Assembly (NCBI RefSeq): GCF_021390325.1
Contig: NZ_JAJUWU010000017.1
Location: 1-64,000 of the forward strand
DNA from: Jiella avicenniae
GTDB lineage: Bacteria; Pseudomonadota; Alphaproteobacteria; Rhizobiales; Rhizobiaceae
Length of the DNA: 64,000 bases
Direction: 5' to 3'
The notes below the pieces were generated by a model that saw only the letters and a list, made by a program, of their open reading frames with translations, ran no database searches and had not been told where the DNA came from. Below, in pieces: positions 1 through 10,064 of the stretch (positions are counted from its first letter, which is position 1; the number at the start of each line of letters is the position of its first letter). The position numbers were made by a program, and so were the translations under genes.

Positions 1-652
1 CCGTACAAGGTGTCTTCGCCGTCATATCCGAAGATGAGCCAAGTCGCGAAATTGGCGTGAATCACGTCGTTGCCGGTTCCGCCCATCACCCGTTCGACGC
101 TGATCAGCGTGTCGGTGCCGATTTGGGCACTGGTCGCGGTCTTCGTTATGAGATTGATCGACAGCGCGGCGGACGTGGCGCTGTAGTCGATGGTATCGAT
201 GTCGGCGCCGCCGTCATACGTGTCTGCCACGCCGTCGGCATTGCCGATCAAGGTGTCGTTGCCAGTGCCGCCTTGAACCTGATCGGTGCCTGTACCCCCA
301 TCGAGAAAATCGTTGTCGCCGTCACCCAGAAGAGTGTCGTTCCCACCTAGTCCGAAAAGCTTGTCGTTGCCGACGCCGCCGGAAAGCCTGGTGTTTCCGG
401 ACCCACCGTACAAGGTGTCTTCGCCGTCATATCCGAAGATGAGCCAAGTCGCGAAATTGGCGTGAATCACGTCGTTGCCGGTTCCGCCCATCACCCGTTC
501 GACGCTGATCAGCGTGTCGGTGCCGATTTGGGCACTGGTCGCGGTCTTCGTTATGAGATTGATCGACAGCGCGGCGGACGTGGCGCTGTAGTCGATGGTA
601 TCGATGTCGGCGCCGCCGTCATACGTGTCTGCCACGCCGTCGGCATTGCCGA
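1..652. repeat. 405-bp direct repeat inside the RTX region of the subtilase gene
   Basis: Bases 1-247 are identical to 406-652, an offset of 405 bp (135 codons), so the reading frame is kept. The left copy probably continues beyond the window. It duplicates one RTX block with its linker. Identity at the DNA level suggests a recent duplication or gene conversion. Confidence 0.95.
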
Positions 653-2774
653 GAAAGCTGTCGTTACCCGCGCCACCTTCCATCGTATCGCTGCCTGCAC
701 CGCCGTTGAAGGCGTCGTTGCCGCGCATGCCGTGGAGCTTGTTCGCGAGATTGTTGCCGATCAAATGGTCGTTGCCGTCGCCGGAGACGGCATTCTCCAT
801 CCCCGTGAACACCGTCGCCACACCGGCGATCGTGGAGTTGAAGCCGTTGCGCAGGTCGATGATGCTTTTGGTCGACACGGCCGCCGCGTCGACCCAGTCG
901 ATGCCGCCGTCGCCGTCGGTCACCGCGCTCGCGTGGCCGCCCTGGCCCGCGACGGAAGCGTATTCGTCGGTGTAATGGTAGGTGCTGTTGACCTGCGAAG
1001 CGGTGAGGGCCTCGTCGATGCCGTAAAATTTCACCGAAGAGCCGTTGACGGTTCCGGTGTTTCCCGCGACCTGATCGGTGACCCGAATGGTCCAGTTCCC
1101 CGTGGCATCTTCACCGCGGAACGCATTGGCGCCGAACGTCCATGAGAGCTGCGTTCCCAGATAGCTCGCGTCGCCCAATGCGCCGTTGAACAGTTCGACC
1201 GTGGTGCCTTGGGCCGAAACCAGTTCGATCAACAGATCGGAAAGATTGCTGTGGGTGACATCGATCGTGATGTCGACATATTCGATCTCGAAGGTCGGCG
1301 ACAGCGCGCTTACGGAGAACTCGGTGGTACCAGCGTCGCCGATCGCGCCCGATCCGCCGACGAGACTGTAGGTGTGTTCGTTGGCGCTGGTCTGCGCCGG
1401 ATCGAACAAAGTCCAGACCTCGGCCATGCGCACCGCATTGTAGGCGTCGATGGCACCGAAACCGTAGTCTTCGGAGAAATGAAGCCCGCCGCCATTCCAG
1501 TTCGTGGCGCCGTTGTAGAACCAGCCGTGTTCCTCGTCCAAGGTCTGGATGCCGCCGACGCCCGAACCGACGCTCTTGGCCGAATAGGCGAGGATGTTCT
1601 GGACGTCGCGCCAGCCGAGACCCTCGTTGGCCTCGAGCATCAAGGCTACGACGCCCGTTGCGATCGGCGTCGCGCCGGAGGTGCCGCCGAAGGTGTCGGT
1701 GTAATCGGAGGGATCGTAGCCGTCCGCGCCGATGAGATCGGTCGTGGCCAATCCCTCGGTGCCGCCGTTCGACGGGGAGGAAATGAGCAGATTGGCACCG
1801 TAGCTCGAATAATAGGATGCGTCGCCGGTGTCGTCATAGGCGCCGACCGTGACGGTGCATCGGGACGCCGCGCTTTCCTCGCCGTTGCAGTTGGCGTTGT
1901 CGTTGCCGGCCGCCTTCATTTCGATCGTGCCGAGCCCGCCGCGTCCGTCCGCCAGCGCCTCGAACCATTCGGCGACCAGCTCTGCATCCCCCGACAGGCT
2001 GTAGAAGACGGGGTAGTGTCCCCAGCTGTGGTTGATGACGTCGAAATTCTCCGACTGGTCGATCGCCTGCAGGAAGCCGGCGTAATTGTTGTTGATGTCG
2101 GCGGGACCGGAGAAGATGTTCACGCCGGTGATCGTCGAGCCGTAAGCGACGCCCACCGTGCCGACACCGTCGTTCTCCGCCGCGATCAGGCCGGCGACGG
2201 CCGTTCCGTGCGAATCGGAAGAGCTGGGCGGAAGCGGATCGAGGACCTGGCCGTCGACGACGACGTGCCGGCTGGGATCGTAATTGCCGTCGAGATCGTG
2301 ATGGGTGTATTGGACGCCGTCGTCGTAGATGCCGACATGGACCCCCGCCCCGGTGTATTCGGCCCAGATCGCCTCGAGGTTTCCGAGCTTGCTCAGATGC
2401 CATTGGTCGTCTTGGGTGATGCCCTCGTCCTGCTCGACGGAAATGGTGTATTGGCCGCTCTGACCCTCGAACCACGCACCGGCGTCGATGTAATAAGTCC
2501 CGGCCGTCGTGGCAGTGAACGTCATCTCGGAATGATAATTGGCGCCATCGTCATTCTCCGTGGCGACGAGATTTCCCGCCGCATCGTAGAGCGAGACACG
2601 CGGATCGTAGAGAGGCGTCGCCCCGGTACCGTCCATCTCGAACGAGTAGGTTAGTCCGGCCGTCAGCGTGATGGCGATCCAATCGTGATCGCCCTCGACC
2701 TCCAACTGGTCCGTAAACGTCCCACCGACTGCCATCGAGGCCGTTGTCGAGCTGTCGCCTGCAATGTCTACCAT
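1..2774 (-). CDS. Kexin-like subtilase (S8) with PPC, P domain and RTX repeats, C-terminus cut by window edge
   Basis: Secreted calcium-binding serine endopeptidase. The frame is open to the left edge, so the C-terminus is missing; about 924 residues are visible. Residues ~15-115 resemble a bacterial pre-peptidase C-terminal (PPC) sandwich. The S8 domain (~130-395) shows Asp151 in IYDDGV, His189 in DSHGTAVAG, oxyanion Asn291 in AAGND and Ser366 in GGTSGAT. The DDG signature plus a P/homoB domain at ~480-585 points to the kexin/furin subfamily. From ~660 on come glycine/aspartate-rich RTX (GGxGND-type) calcium repeats. There is no N-terminal signal peptide, as expected for type I secretion through a C-terminal signal that would lie off the window. 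An AGGA ribosome site sits 3 bases before the ATG. A perfect palindrome (CCATCTCGAGATGG, 2785-2798) lies just upstream. No type I secretion genes are visible here. Confidence 0.93.
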   Translation of the reverse strand, partial: MVDIAGDSSTTASMAVGGTFTDQLEVEGDHDWIAITLTAGLTYSFEMDGTGATPLYDPRVSLYDAAGNLVATENDDGANYHSEMTFTATTAGTYYIDAGAWFEGQSGQYTISVEQDEGITQDDQWHLSKLGNLEAIWAEYTGAGVHVGIYDDGVQYTHHDLDGNYDPSRHVVVDGQVLDPLPPSSSDSHGTAVAGLIAAENDGVGTVGVAYGSTITGVNIFSGPADINNNYAGFLQAIDQSENFDVINHSWGHYPVFYSLSGDAELVAEWFEALADGRGGLGTIEMKAAGNDNANCNGEESAASRCTVTVGAYDDTGDASYYSSYGANLLISSPSNGGTEGLATTDLIGADGYDPSDYTDTFGGTSGATPIATGVVALMLEANEGLGWRDVQNILAYSAKSVGSGVGGIQTLDEEHGWFYNGATNWNGGGLHFSEDYGFGAIDAYNAVRMAEVWTLFDPAQTSANEHTYSLVGGSGAIGDAGTTEFSVSALSPTFEIEYVDITIDVTHSNLSDLLIELVSAQGTTVELFNGALGDASYLGTQLSWTFGANAFRGEDATGNWTIRVTDQVAGNTGTVNGSSVKFYGIDEALTASQVNSTYHYTDEYASVAGQGGHASAVTDGDGGIDWVDAAAVSTKSIIDLRNGFNSTIAGVATVFTGMENAVSGDGNDHLIGNNLANKLHGMRGNDAFNGGAGSDTMEGGAGNDSFLGNADGVADTYDGGADIDTIDYSATSAALSINLITKTATSAQIGTDTLISVERVMGGTGNDVIHANFATWLIFGYDGEDTLYGGSGNTRLSGGVGNDKLFGLGGNDTLLGDGDNDFLDGGTGTDQVQGGTGNDTLIGNADGVADTYDGGADIDTIDYSATSAALSINLITKTATSAQIGTDTLISVERVMGGTGNDVIHANFATWLIFGYDGEDTLY

Positions 2775-2891
2775 CGTCCTGTCTCCATCTCGAGATGGTT
2801 GCGTTCAATCGGGTCGGCATTGGCGGGGCGGGTCCGAACTCGCGCCCCTGCTCGGGCGAAGACGTCATTGCGCCGCCGCCTCTCGGTCATG

Positions 2892-3176
2892 TCATGGTCT
2901 TGCGTCCGGTTTCAGTATCTGCACCGTCTCGACGCGCAGCGTCAGCCCCTGCATGCAAGTCGAAAACGGAACGATCTTGCCGGTGACGCGGATGTGGTGA
3001 CCGACGGCAGCCCTCAGTTTCCCGGTGTCGGCCCCGACCAGGGAAAACTCGCGTCCGTCGTCCATGCGGATGCGAGGGCATTCGACGCCTTCGAGCACGA
3101 CCCCCTCGCCCGAGACGGCGCCTGCGGCAACCAATAGAGCGGCTGTCGAGGCAATGATATATCCGGCGATACTCAT
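2892..3176 (-). CDS. Small exported protein, DUF5818-like
   Basis: A 94-residue protein with a hydrophobic N-terminal signal (MSIAGYIIASTAALLVAAGA) and a short beta-rich domain (residues ~25-90) containing VECPRIRMDDG, VGHHIRVTGKIV and LRVETVQIL. This pattern resembles the small OB-like DUF5818 family; that assignment is from memory of the family and uncertain. Two cysteines (in VECPR and FSTCMQG) could pair in the periplasm. An AAGG ribosome site precedes the ATG. It lies 117 bp upstream of the subtilase on the same strand, so the two could be cotranscribed. No function can be assigned. Confidence 0.6.
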   Translation of the reverse strand: MSIAGYIIASTAALLVAAGAVSGEGVVLEGVECPRIRMDDGREFSLVGADTGKLRAAVGHHIRVTGKIVPFSTCMQGLTLRVETVQILKPDARP

Positions 3177-3656
3177 ATCAAACCTTCAAACTTCGAAGCA
3201 GTTCATACTGCTGGGCACAATATGTCTATAATACGACAAGATCATTATGAAATCGTCACTATATCGTTAGTTTTACACTTTAATCGCCCGAGAAAATCCG
3301 CATTTCAGCACCATGAACTTTTCGTAAGTTCAACCATATTCGGCCGAGCCCGTCAATCGGGCGTCCGCATCGATTCTCTCGCGTCGTCAAGCATCTGCCT
3401 CGGCCCGACTCCTTCGCTCGGCGGGCGCTGCCGCGACGAAGCAGGCAGCAGTTCATCTGCGATTACTTGCGTAACGCCACCGTGTCGAGACGAGCGGCAC
3501 GCGCCCGGTGGAGCGGCCCGCGCAGGGCCGGCTGAAGCATGGGCGCCATGGCCATCGCCCTTGTGCTTCCCCTAGCGGCTGTTACACTGAGGTCGAAGCA
3601 ATGAACGAGAGGCGCCCGGAACGCTGAAAGCTGCAGTTCCGCGCCGGAGAGATCGT
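3177..3656. other. 480-bp gap with an AT-rich block
   Basis: No convincing gene. Bases ~3180-3330 are clearly AT-richer than the surroundings and contain TATAAT at 3227-3232 and, on the minus strand, TATTAT in the same stretch. These could serve as promoter elements for the minus-strand gene at 3176. The rest is ordinary GC-rich DNA leading to the ppx ribosome site (GGAGA, 3646-3650). Confidence 0.4.
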
Positions 3657-5147
3657 GTGAGTGACCATGACGAAGCGGGGAGATATCGGCACCAGCCGCG
3701 CATAGCTCGTCAAAGTTTCGCCGTCGACGCCGAGAATCGGCGTGGCGGCGGGGCCGGTCGCGCGGAGCATCGCCAGAAGCCGTCCGGCGAGCCGGGCGGC
3801 AGCGCGACGCGCGGCCACGAGCCGGAGACGACGAAGCCCGAGGAGGAGGACGAGGCGCGGCTGACCAAGCGGCAGCGTCGGCGTCGCCGCAAGGGGCGGA
3901 AGAAGTCCGGCGCAGTTGCCGCAGCCCCAGCCCAGACGGAAACGTCCGGCCCTGCCGCGACGCCCCGCGGCGCCCGGAAATATCGGCGCGGGCGGCGCAG
4001 CGATTCGCCGGCCGGCGATGCACCGCCCCAGAACCGCCCGGAAGCGCCGGGGGTGGCCGGGAAGGCTGTATCCTACGCAGGGCAGAAATCGGCGCGAACG
4101 AGCCCTGCCGATCCGAAAGCCGAGGCGAGACGTGATGCCAATCCGGCGCCGGTCTATGCGGCGCTCGACCTCGGCACGAACAATTGCCGGCTGCTGATCG
4201 CGGTGCCGACGCGGCCGGGGCAATTCCGGGTGATCGACGCCTTCTCGCGCATCGTCCGGCTCGGCGAAGGGCTGGGGCGGACGGGAAGCCTGTCGCGCGG
4301 CGCGATGGACCGGGCCGCCGCCGCGCTCGCCGTCTGTGCCCAGAAGATCTCGGCCCGCGAGGTGGACCGTTCGTGGCTGATCGCCACCGAGGCCTGCCGG
4401 GCGGCGGCGAACGGCGCGGAGTTCATCGAGGAAGTCGCCGAGCGCACCGGCCTGTCCCTCGACATCGTCCCGCGCGAAACCGAGGCGCGGCTCGCCGTGT
4501 CCGGCTGCGGATCGCTGATCGACCGCAAGGCCCGCGGCGCCGTCCTGTTCGACATCGGCGGCGGCTCGACGGAGATCGCGCTCCTCGATCTCAGGGGGCC
4601 GTATACGCGGCGGCTGGCCAGCCGCATCGTCGCCTGGACCTCGCTGCCGGTCGGCGTCGTGACGCTTGCCGAACGCCATGGCGGGCGCAACGTCACGCCG
4701 GAAATCTTCGAGACCATGGTCGCCGAGACCGTGGCGATGATCGAAGCGTTCCCGGGGCGCGACAAGCTGGCCGATCTCGTCGGCACGGAGAATTTTCACC
4801 TCCTCGGGACCTCCGGCACGGTGACGACGCTCGCCGGCGTCCATCTCGGTCTCGAGCGCTACGACCGGCGCCAGGTCGACGGGCTCTGGCTCACGTCGGA
4901 GGAGTCCGACGCCCTCGTCCAAAAGATCGCCGGCTGGAGCTTCGAGGCGCGGGTCGCCAATCCCTGCATCGGCTCGGACCGGGCGGACCTCGTGCTGGCC
5001 GGCTGCGCGATCTTCGAGGCGATCCGCCGGGTCTGGCCGGCGCCGTCGCTGCGCGTCGCCGATCGCGGCCTGCGGGAGGGCATCCTGACCGAAATGATGG
5101 TCGCCGACGGGGTCTGGCGCCGGCGCGACGGAAGGCGGGCGAGCTGA
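3657..5147 (+). CDS. ppx: Ppx/GppA exopolyphosphatase family protein
   Basis: Cytoplasmic phosphatase of the actin-like ASKHA fold, acting on inorganic polyphosphate and/or pppGpp. Residues 1-165 are a Lys/Arg/Pro-rich, probably disordered extension. The catalytic core starts at ~169 with [13 protein letters not shown] (phosphate-1 loop) and has [14 protein letters not shown] (phosphate-2 loop) near 300. It ends at ~490, so it is a short GppA-like core without the C-terminal HD domain of long exopolyphosphatases. The GTG start at 3657 is chosen because GGAGA ends 6 bases before it. The stop overlaps the rlmE start (TGATG), so the two are translationally coupled; this ppx-rlmE pairing is common in Hyphomicrobiales. 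Exopolyphosphatase versus pppGpp phosphatase cannot be decided from sequence. Confidence 0.9.
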   Translation: MSDHDEAGRYRHQPRIARQSFAVDAENRRGGGAGRAEHRQKPSGEPGGSATRGHEPETTKPEEEDEARLTKRQRRRRRKGRKKSGAVAAAPAQTETSGPAATPRGARKYRRGRRSDSPAGDAPPQNRPEAPGVAGKAVSYAGQKSARTSPADPKAEARRDANPAPVYAALDLGTNNCRLLIAVPTRPGQFRVIDAFSRIVRLGEGLGRTGSLSRGAMDRAAAALAVCAQKISAREVDRSWLIATEACRAAANGAEFIEEVAERTGLSLDIVPRETEARLAVSGCGSLIDRKARGAVLFDIGGGSTEIALLDLRGPYTRRLASRIVAWTSLPVGVVTLAERHGGRNVTPEIFETMVAETVAMIEAFPGRDKLADLVGTENFHLLGTSGTVTTLAGVHLGLERYDRRQVDGLWLTSEESDALVQKIAGWSFEARVANPCIGSDRADLVLAGCAIFEAIRRVWPAPSLRVADRGLREGILTEMMVADGVWRRRDGRRAS

Positions 5148-5893
5148 TGGCCGGACGTGGCGACGATCGCGGCATGACCGTGCGCGTGAAGAAGAAGCGG
5201 GGAGTGAAGGCCTCGTCGCGCCGCTGGCTCGAGAGGCAGCTCAACGACCCGTATGTCCGCCGGGCCAAGGCCGACGGCTACCGCTCGCGCGCCGCCTACA
5301 AGATGATCGAGATCGACGACCGCTACAGGCTCTTGAAGCCCGGCCAGGCGGTGGTCGATCTCGGCGCCGCCCCCGGCGGCTGGACGCAGGTCGCCGTCGA
5401 CCGGGTGAAGTCGACGAGCGAGGCGGTCGCCGTGGTCGGCATCGACTATCTCGCCGTCGAGCCGGTGGCCGGCGCGACCATCCTGGAAATGGACTTTCTC
5501 GACGACGCCGCGCCGGAGCGGCTGATCGAGACGCTCGGCCGGGCCCCCGACATCGTCCTGTCCGACATGGCGGCACCGACCACCGGGCACCGGCGCACCG
5601 ATCACATCAGGACCATGCATCTGTGCGAGGTGGCCGCCGACTTCGCGATCCGCACCCTTCGGCCCGGTGGACATTTCCTCGCCAAGACCTTCCAGGGCGG
5701 CACCGAGAACGACCTCCTGACGCTGCTGAAGCAGAATTTCGCCTCAGTCCATCACGTCAAACCGCCGGCCTCGCGCGACGGCTCGGTGGAACTCTACATC
5801 CTCGCCAAGGGCTTCAAGGGCCGAGACGGGGCGCGTGAGGCGCCGGCCGAGATCGCCGCCGAGGAAGACGACGAGGCCGGTCCGCTCGGCTGA
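5147..5893 (+). CDS. rlmE: 23S rRNA (uridine2552-2'-O)-methyltransferase RlmE
   Basis: FtsJ/RrmJ-family enzyme that methylates the 2'-OH of U2552 in the A-loop of 23S rRNA, a late step in 50S maturation. The 248 residues include the SAM-binding motif [15 protein letters not shown] (69-83) and the K-D-K catalytic residues: Lys52 in SRAAYKM, Asp140 in IVLSDMAAP, Lys180 in [10 protein letters not shown], followed by Glu in SVELYILAK. The N-terminus (KKKRG...) is basic and probably binds RNA. The C-terminal ~25 residues are acidic and likely disordered. The ATG overlaps the ppx stop by one base. Confidence 0.96.
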   Translation: MAGRGDDRGMTVRVKKKRGVKASSRRWLERQLNDPYVRRAKADGYRSRAAYKMIEIDDRYRLLKPGQAVVDLGAAPGGWTQVAVDRVKSTSEAVAVVGIDYLAVEPVAGATILEMDFLDDAAPERLIETLGRAPDIVLSDMAAPTTGHRRTDHIRTMHLCEVAADFAIRTLRPGGHFLAKTFQGGTENDLLTLLKQNFASVHHVKPPASRDGSVELYILAKGFKGRDGAREAPAEIAAEEDDEAGPLG

Positions 5894-5966
5894 CGTCCAC
5901 CGCTGTCGAGGAGGGCGCTTGCCGTCCCGTGGCCCGCGTCGGTCGCCGGAGGGCCGTGCCGGAGCG

Positions 5967-7355
5967 CTATTCGGCGGCGACGCGCCGGCCGGCGACCTCG
6001 TCGCCGGCATTGGCCGGAAGGGCGAGGAAGGCGAAGACCGAGGCCGCCGTCACCACGCCCACCACGGCAAAGGCGAGGGTGAAGTCGGAAAGGCCGACGG
6101 TTTCGCTGCCGGCGAACACCATGCCCGCTTCCAGCACGCCGCCCGCCAGCGCGACGCCCATCGCCACCGAAACCTGCTGGATCGCCGCGATCATCGCGGT
6201 CGCATCGCCCGATTCCCGGTTCGAGACGTCGGCGAAGGCGAGGGTGTTGATCGAGGTGAAGAACAACGAGCGGAAGAAGCCGCCGACGAGCAGTGCGAGA
6301 AGCACGAGGACGATGGCGGTGTCTGGCCGGAAGATCCCGATCAGGGCCGTCATGCCGCCGCCGATCAGCGCCGTCGCGACGAGGGTCGCCCGGAAGCCGA
6401 AGCGATTGAGGATCGGCTTGGCGAGGAACTTCATCATCATCGCGCCGCCGATCGACAGGCAGGTCGTCAGACCGGACTGCAACGGCGTGTAGCCGAAGCC
6501 GAGCTGCAGCATCAAAGGCAGGAGGAAGGGGACGGCGCCCGAACCGATCCGGAAGATCGAACCGCCGACGATCGCCGCCCGCAGCGTCGGAACCTTCAAG
6601 AGGTTGAGCCGAAGCAGCGGATCGGCCGCGTGCCGCGCGTGCAGAACGAAGAAGACGCCTGCGACGAGCCCCGCCGCGGCCATGGCGACGCCGACGATCG
6701 GCGGCAGTGCCGGCAGCGAGACGACGGAGAGCCCGAAGACAAGACCGGCGCAGGCGAAGCCCGAGAGCAGGAAGCCGGGAATGTCGAAGCGCATCGACGG
6801 CAGCGTTTCGATCCAGGGCAGATAGCGGCCGGCGAGATAGATGCCGGCGATGCCGATCGGCAGATTGATGAGGAATATCCAGCGCCAGTCCGCATAGGTG
6901 GCGATGGCACCGCCGATCGGAGGGCCGAGCAGCGGGCCGATCAGCGCCGGAATGGTGAACCAGGCCATGGCGTCGACGAGATCGGACTTCGGAACCGCAC
7001 GCACGAGCAGGAGCCGGCCGACCGGCGTCATCATCGCTCCCCCCATCCCCTGCAGGAATCGCGCGGCGACGAAGCCTTCCAGCGAATTGACGGTGGCGCA
7101 GGCGAGCGATCCAGCCATGAACACGCCGATCGCGACACGGAAGATCAGCCGGGCGCCGAAGCGGTCGGCCATGCGCCCGGAGATCGGAATGAAGATCGCC
7201 AGCGCGACATAGTAGCTGGTCAGAGCGAGCTTCAGGGCGATCGGGCTGGTCCCGATGTCCGCGGCGATGACCGGCAGCGAGGTCGCGATGACGGTCGAGT
7301 CCATGTTCTCCATGAACAGCGCGACGGCAAGAACAATCGGGACGATGCGTTTCAC
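5967..7355 (-). CDS. MFS drug transporter, DHA2 (EmrB/QacA) type
   Basis: Inner-membrane proton-coupled exporter with about 14 hydrophobic segments. The first segment carries the DHA2 signature MDSTVIATSLPVIAADIG, followed by SGRMADRFGARLIF (motif A) in loop 2-3 and GPLLGPPIGG (motif C) in segment 5. The GTG at 7355 puts the first helix right at the start; an upstream start at 7493 would add 46 arginine-rich residues unlike a transporter N-terminus and is less likely. It converges on rlmE, with 73 bp between the stops. Substrate unknown. Confidence 0.9.
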   Translation of the reverse strand: MKRIVPIVLAVALFMENMDSTVIATSLPVIAADIGTSPIALKLALTSYYVALAIFIPISGRMADRFGARLIFRVAIGVFMAGSLACATVNSLEGFVAARFLQGMGGAMMTPVGRLLLVRAVPKSDLVDAMAWFTIPALIGPLLGPPIGGAIATYADWRWIFLINLPIGIAGIYLAGRYLPWIETLPSMRFDIPGFLLSGFACAGLVFGLSVVSLPALPPIVGVAMAAAGLVAGVFFVLHARHAADPLLRLNLLKVPTLRAAIVGGSIFRIGSGAVPFLLPLMLQLGFGYTPLQSGLTTCLSIGGAMMMKFLAKPILNRFGFRATLVATALIGGGMTALIGIFRPDTAIVLVLLALLVGGFFRSLFFTSINTLAFADVSNRESGDATAMIAAIQQVSVAMGVALAGGVLEAGMVFAGSETVGLSDFTLAFAVVGVVTAASVFAFLALPANAGDEVAGRRVAAE

Positions 7356-7806
7356 GCGCTCAAGGCCTGTGCGGATCGCTCGACGCCGGTTCCCGCCATG
7401 GCCGGGCCGGAGGGAGCGGTCGCTCGCGCGTGCGGTCGGGATCGGCCGCCGAAGGAGCTGCGAGCGGGTTGGCTGCGGGGCGGGGTCCGCCACCTCGTCG
7501 AGGTCGAAGACGTGCTGTTCTCATGGACCCGGGAGCCCGTGATCGTCAACCGCCGAGAAGCGCGCTCCCGATGCAGGCGGCGCGCGGGATTCTGCGGATC
7601 GATCTCGTCGTCATAGGGAGCGCCCGTGTCGTGGAGGGGCCCCCGAAGCAGCCTCCGGCCCGGCCCGAGGGCCGAGCCGCGCCGCGCCTCGAACGGCGTC
7701 GCCGCGCTTCTGACGGATGCGGTCGACGCGGCGCGTTCTTTCGGCTTGGTTGCGTCCCTGCGCGTTACAGCCGGTCGAGATGCAGAGAGTCGCAAGGAGA
7801 GCAGAG
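7356..7806. other. 451-bp gap between divergent genes
   Basis: Promoter region shared by the MFS gene (minus) and the metallo-hydrolase gene (plus). Open frames cross it on both strands but have arginine/proline-rich composition typical of GC-rich noncoding frames. Nothing else recognised. Confidence 0.4.
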
Positions 7807-8859
7807 ATGAGCCCCATCCCCGATGCCACGCCTGGCCCGAGCCGGCGCCGCGCCCTAAAACTTTTCCTGACCGCAGGCGGCATCCTCGCGGCACTGCGCG
7901 GCGGACGGTCCGGTCCGGCCCGGGCCGGCGAGACCCTCCGCGACGCCGCCGTCGAAAATTCCATCGAAAAGGCCAACGTCATGACATCAGGCTGGCAGCG
8001 CTTCGCCCTCGGCGAGGCGCGCATCACCACGATCCTCGACGGCGCCCGCCACGGCGACGGACCCCACCCCACCTTCGGCGCCGACCGCAGCCAGGAGGAG
8101 ATGGCGGCGCTGCTGCGGGCGAATTTCCTGCCCGAAACGCGCTACGTCAACGGCTACACGCCGGTCCTCGTCGAGCTCGACGACAATCTGATCCTGTTCG
8201 ACACCGGCTTCGGCGAGAGCGGCAAGGAGAACGGCTACGGCAAGCTGGTCGAGCGCATGGCGGCGGCCGGATACGGCCCGGAAGCGGTCACCATCGTCGT
8301 CCTCACCCATCTTCACCCCGATCACGTTCTCGGACTGATGACCGGCGGCAGGCCGACCTTTCCCAACGCCCGCTACGCCACCGGCGCACGCGAGTTCGAA
8401 TGGTGGACCTCCGAGGAGGCGAAGAACGGCGAAAAGGCCGGCATGGCGAAGACGGTCGAGAATTTCGTCGTGCCGCTCGAGGACCGGATGACCTTCCTGA
8501 AGGACGGCGACGGCGTCGTTTCCGGCATCACCGCCCTCGACGCCCCCGGCCATACGCCGGGCCACATGGTGTTCGAACTGAATTCGGCAGGCCAACGGAT
8601 GATGCTGACGGCCGACACCGCCAACCATTTCGTCGCCTCGCTGCAGAAGCCCGACTGGAAGGTCGGCTTCGACATGGACCCGGACATGGCGATCGCAACG
8701 CGCAAGCGCGTCTTCGACCGCATTGCCGCCGAGCGCATTCCGTTCATCGGCTATCACATGCCGTTTCCGGCGGTCGGCTACGCGGAAAAGCTGCCGGAGG
8801 GCGGCTACCGCTTCGTGCCGGAGACCTACCAACTGGCGATCGCCAACGAAGACGGCTGA
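7807..8859 (+). CDS. Exported MBL-fold hydrolase, lactonase-like
   Basis: Metallo-beta-lactamase-fold hydrolase of 350 residues. It has a Tat-type signal (SRRRALKLFLTAGGILA, residues ~12-30), so it is probably folded in the cytoplasm and exported. The dinuclear metal site is seen in LTHLHPDHVLG (His168, His170, Asp172, His173), GHTPGHMVFEL and LTADTANH, and the late FIGYHMPFP histidine. This arrangement matches the family that includes N-acyl-homoserine-lactone lactonases; other substrates are possible. The ATG is chosen for its AAGGAG site 9 bases upstream. It stands alone and converges on the downstream hydrolase. Confidence 0.87.
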   Translation: MSPIPDATPGPSRRRALKLFLTAGGILAALRGGRSGPARAGETLRDAAVENSIEKANVMTSGWQRFALGEARITTILDGARHGDGPHPTFGADRSQEEMAALLRANFLPETRYVNGYTPVLVELDDNLILFDTGFGESGKENGYGKLVERMAAAGYGPEAVTIVVLTHLHPDHVLGLMTGGRPTFPNARYATGAREFEWWTSEEAKNGEKAGMAKTVENFVVPLEDRMTFLKDGDGVVSGITALDAPGHTPGHMVFELNSAGQRMMLTADTANHFVASLQKPDWKVGFDMDPDMAIATRKRVFDRIAAERIPFIGYHMPFPAVGYAEKLPEGGYRFVPETYQLAIANEDG

Positions 8860-8927
8860 GCGCAGACGTGCCGGTCGAGCGCCGCTCTTCCGTCGAAGAG
8901 CGCCGGTGGCTCATGCGTGGGGGCCGG

Positions 8928-9944
8928 TCAACCTGCAGGCTTGCCGGCCGTGTCCGCCTCCGCCTTGGCCGGCAGCGCCCTGATCCAGGCGACGATGCGG
9001 GCGGCGAGGTCGTCCGTCGTCTTCGGCGAGATGATGTCGCCGGCGAGCGTGTGGCTGGATGCGTCGCCGGTCACCGGCACGTCGACGACCTGATGGGGGC
9101 CCGGCCAGTTTGCGACGAAGCGCTCCGTCGCGGCGGGGGAGACGACCTCGTCTTGCTGCGAGTAGAACACCAGCAGCGGCAGTGCCCGGACGGCGGAGAA
9201 GTCGGCCTTCCGCACCGCCCGGACGAGCGCTGCCATCGGCGCCAGCGCGCCGATCGGGTAGCGCGTCGTCCAGTGCTGCGCCTGCTCTTCGTTGACGGGC
9301 TCGAACCCGTAGGTCTCTCCGCCGAGAACCGGCAGGATGTCCCGGGCGAAGGGCAGGTCGAGGAGAAACGCCCAGCGGCCGTGGACGGCGAAGTTCGGCG
9401 AGATCAGCACGATGCCCTCGGCGTCGTCCATCACGCCGGGGATCGTCGTGCCGAGCGCCGCCAGCGTGCCGCCGGTCGAGGAGGCGACCACCACGACCTT
9501 CGAGCCGATGTCGCGGCCGATCGCCATGGCTTCGGCGAGATCGTTCACCCAGTCGTTGACGCTCGTCTGCTCCATCGCCGCGGCGTCGCGGCCGTGTCCG
9601 GTGAGCCGTGTGTAGAAGAGATTGGCATGAAGCGCCCTGGCGACCTCGTCTGCGAGCGGCCGCGTCTCCGCCTTGTCGGCGGAAAAGCCATGGACGTAGA
9701 CGATCGAAAGCGGGGTCTTCGCCCGCGAGGCGGGATAGGCCCAGACGATCTCCTTCGCCGACTGCGGCCGGAGATTGGGGATGTCGGCCTCCTGCCGCGC
9801 GAGATAGGCGTCGGGATCGCTGCCGATCGCGGCCGGATCGAAACGGAGGCCGAGATCCACCGGTTCGCGCGGGCCGAACAGCCAGAGCCCCGCAAGCACG
9901 ATCGCAATCAGGAGAACGAGGGCGAGGACGATACGAAGGATCAA
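8928..9944 (-). CDS. Membrane-anchored alpha/beta-fold hydrolase
   Basis: 338 residues. An N-terminal hydrophobic helix (IVLALVLLIAIVLAGLWLF) should anchor it in the inner membrane with the catalytic domain outside. The oxyanion segment is VYVHGFSADKAET; the nucleophile elbow is VVVASSTGGTL, with Ala in place of the first Gly of GxSxG. The acid is likely Asp in FYSQQDEVVSP and the base His in SSHTLAGDIISP near the C-terminus. Families of this shape act as carboxylesterases or lysophospholipase-like enzymes; the substrate is unknown. It appears to be a single-gene unit. Confidence 0.85.
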   Translation of the reverse strand: MILRIVLALVLLIAIVLAGLWLFGPREPVDLGLRFDPAAIGSDPDAYLARQEADIPNLRPQSAKEIVWAYPASRAKTPLSIVYVHGFSADKAETRPLADEVARALHANLFYTRLTGHGRDAAAMEQTSVNDWVNDLAEAMAIGRDIGSKVVVVASSTGGTLAALGTTIPGVMDDAEGIVLISPNFAVHGRWAFLLDLPFARDILPVLGGETYGFEPVNEEQAQHWTTRYPIGALAPMAALVRAVRKADFSAVRALPLLVFYSQQDEVVSPAATERFVANWPGPHQVVDVPVTGDASSHTLAGDIISPKTTDDLAARIVAWIRALPAKAEADTAGKPAG

Positions 9945-10064
9945 GAGTTCAGTCCGCTTGGCATGCCGAGGGGCAAGCCATAGCGCGTCTGAAGGGGAGG
10001 CGAAACCACCCGCGCTCCCGTGGCGACGCCACTCCTTTCGGCGCGACGCGTATCGGCCGCAGGA

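Noticed and set aside
1..660. Possible CRISPR-like or satellite array
   Set aside because: The repeats are one in-frame 405-bp duplication and RTX codons, with no constant short repeats and spacers.
5835..7616. Long plus-strand open frame antisense to the MFS gene
   Set aside because: Its product is Arg/Asp/His-rich with no domain or membrane pattern, while the opposite strand encodes a clear transporter. Typical antisense frame in GC-rich DNA.
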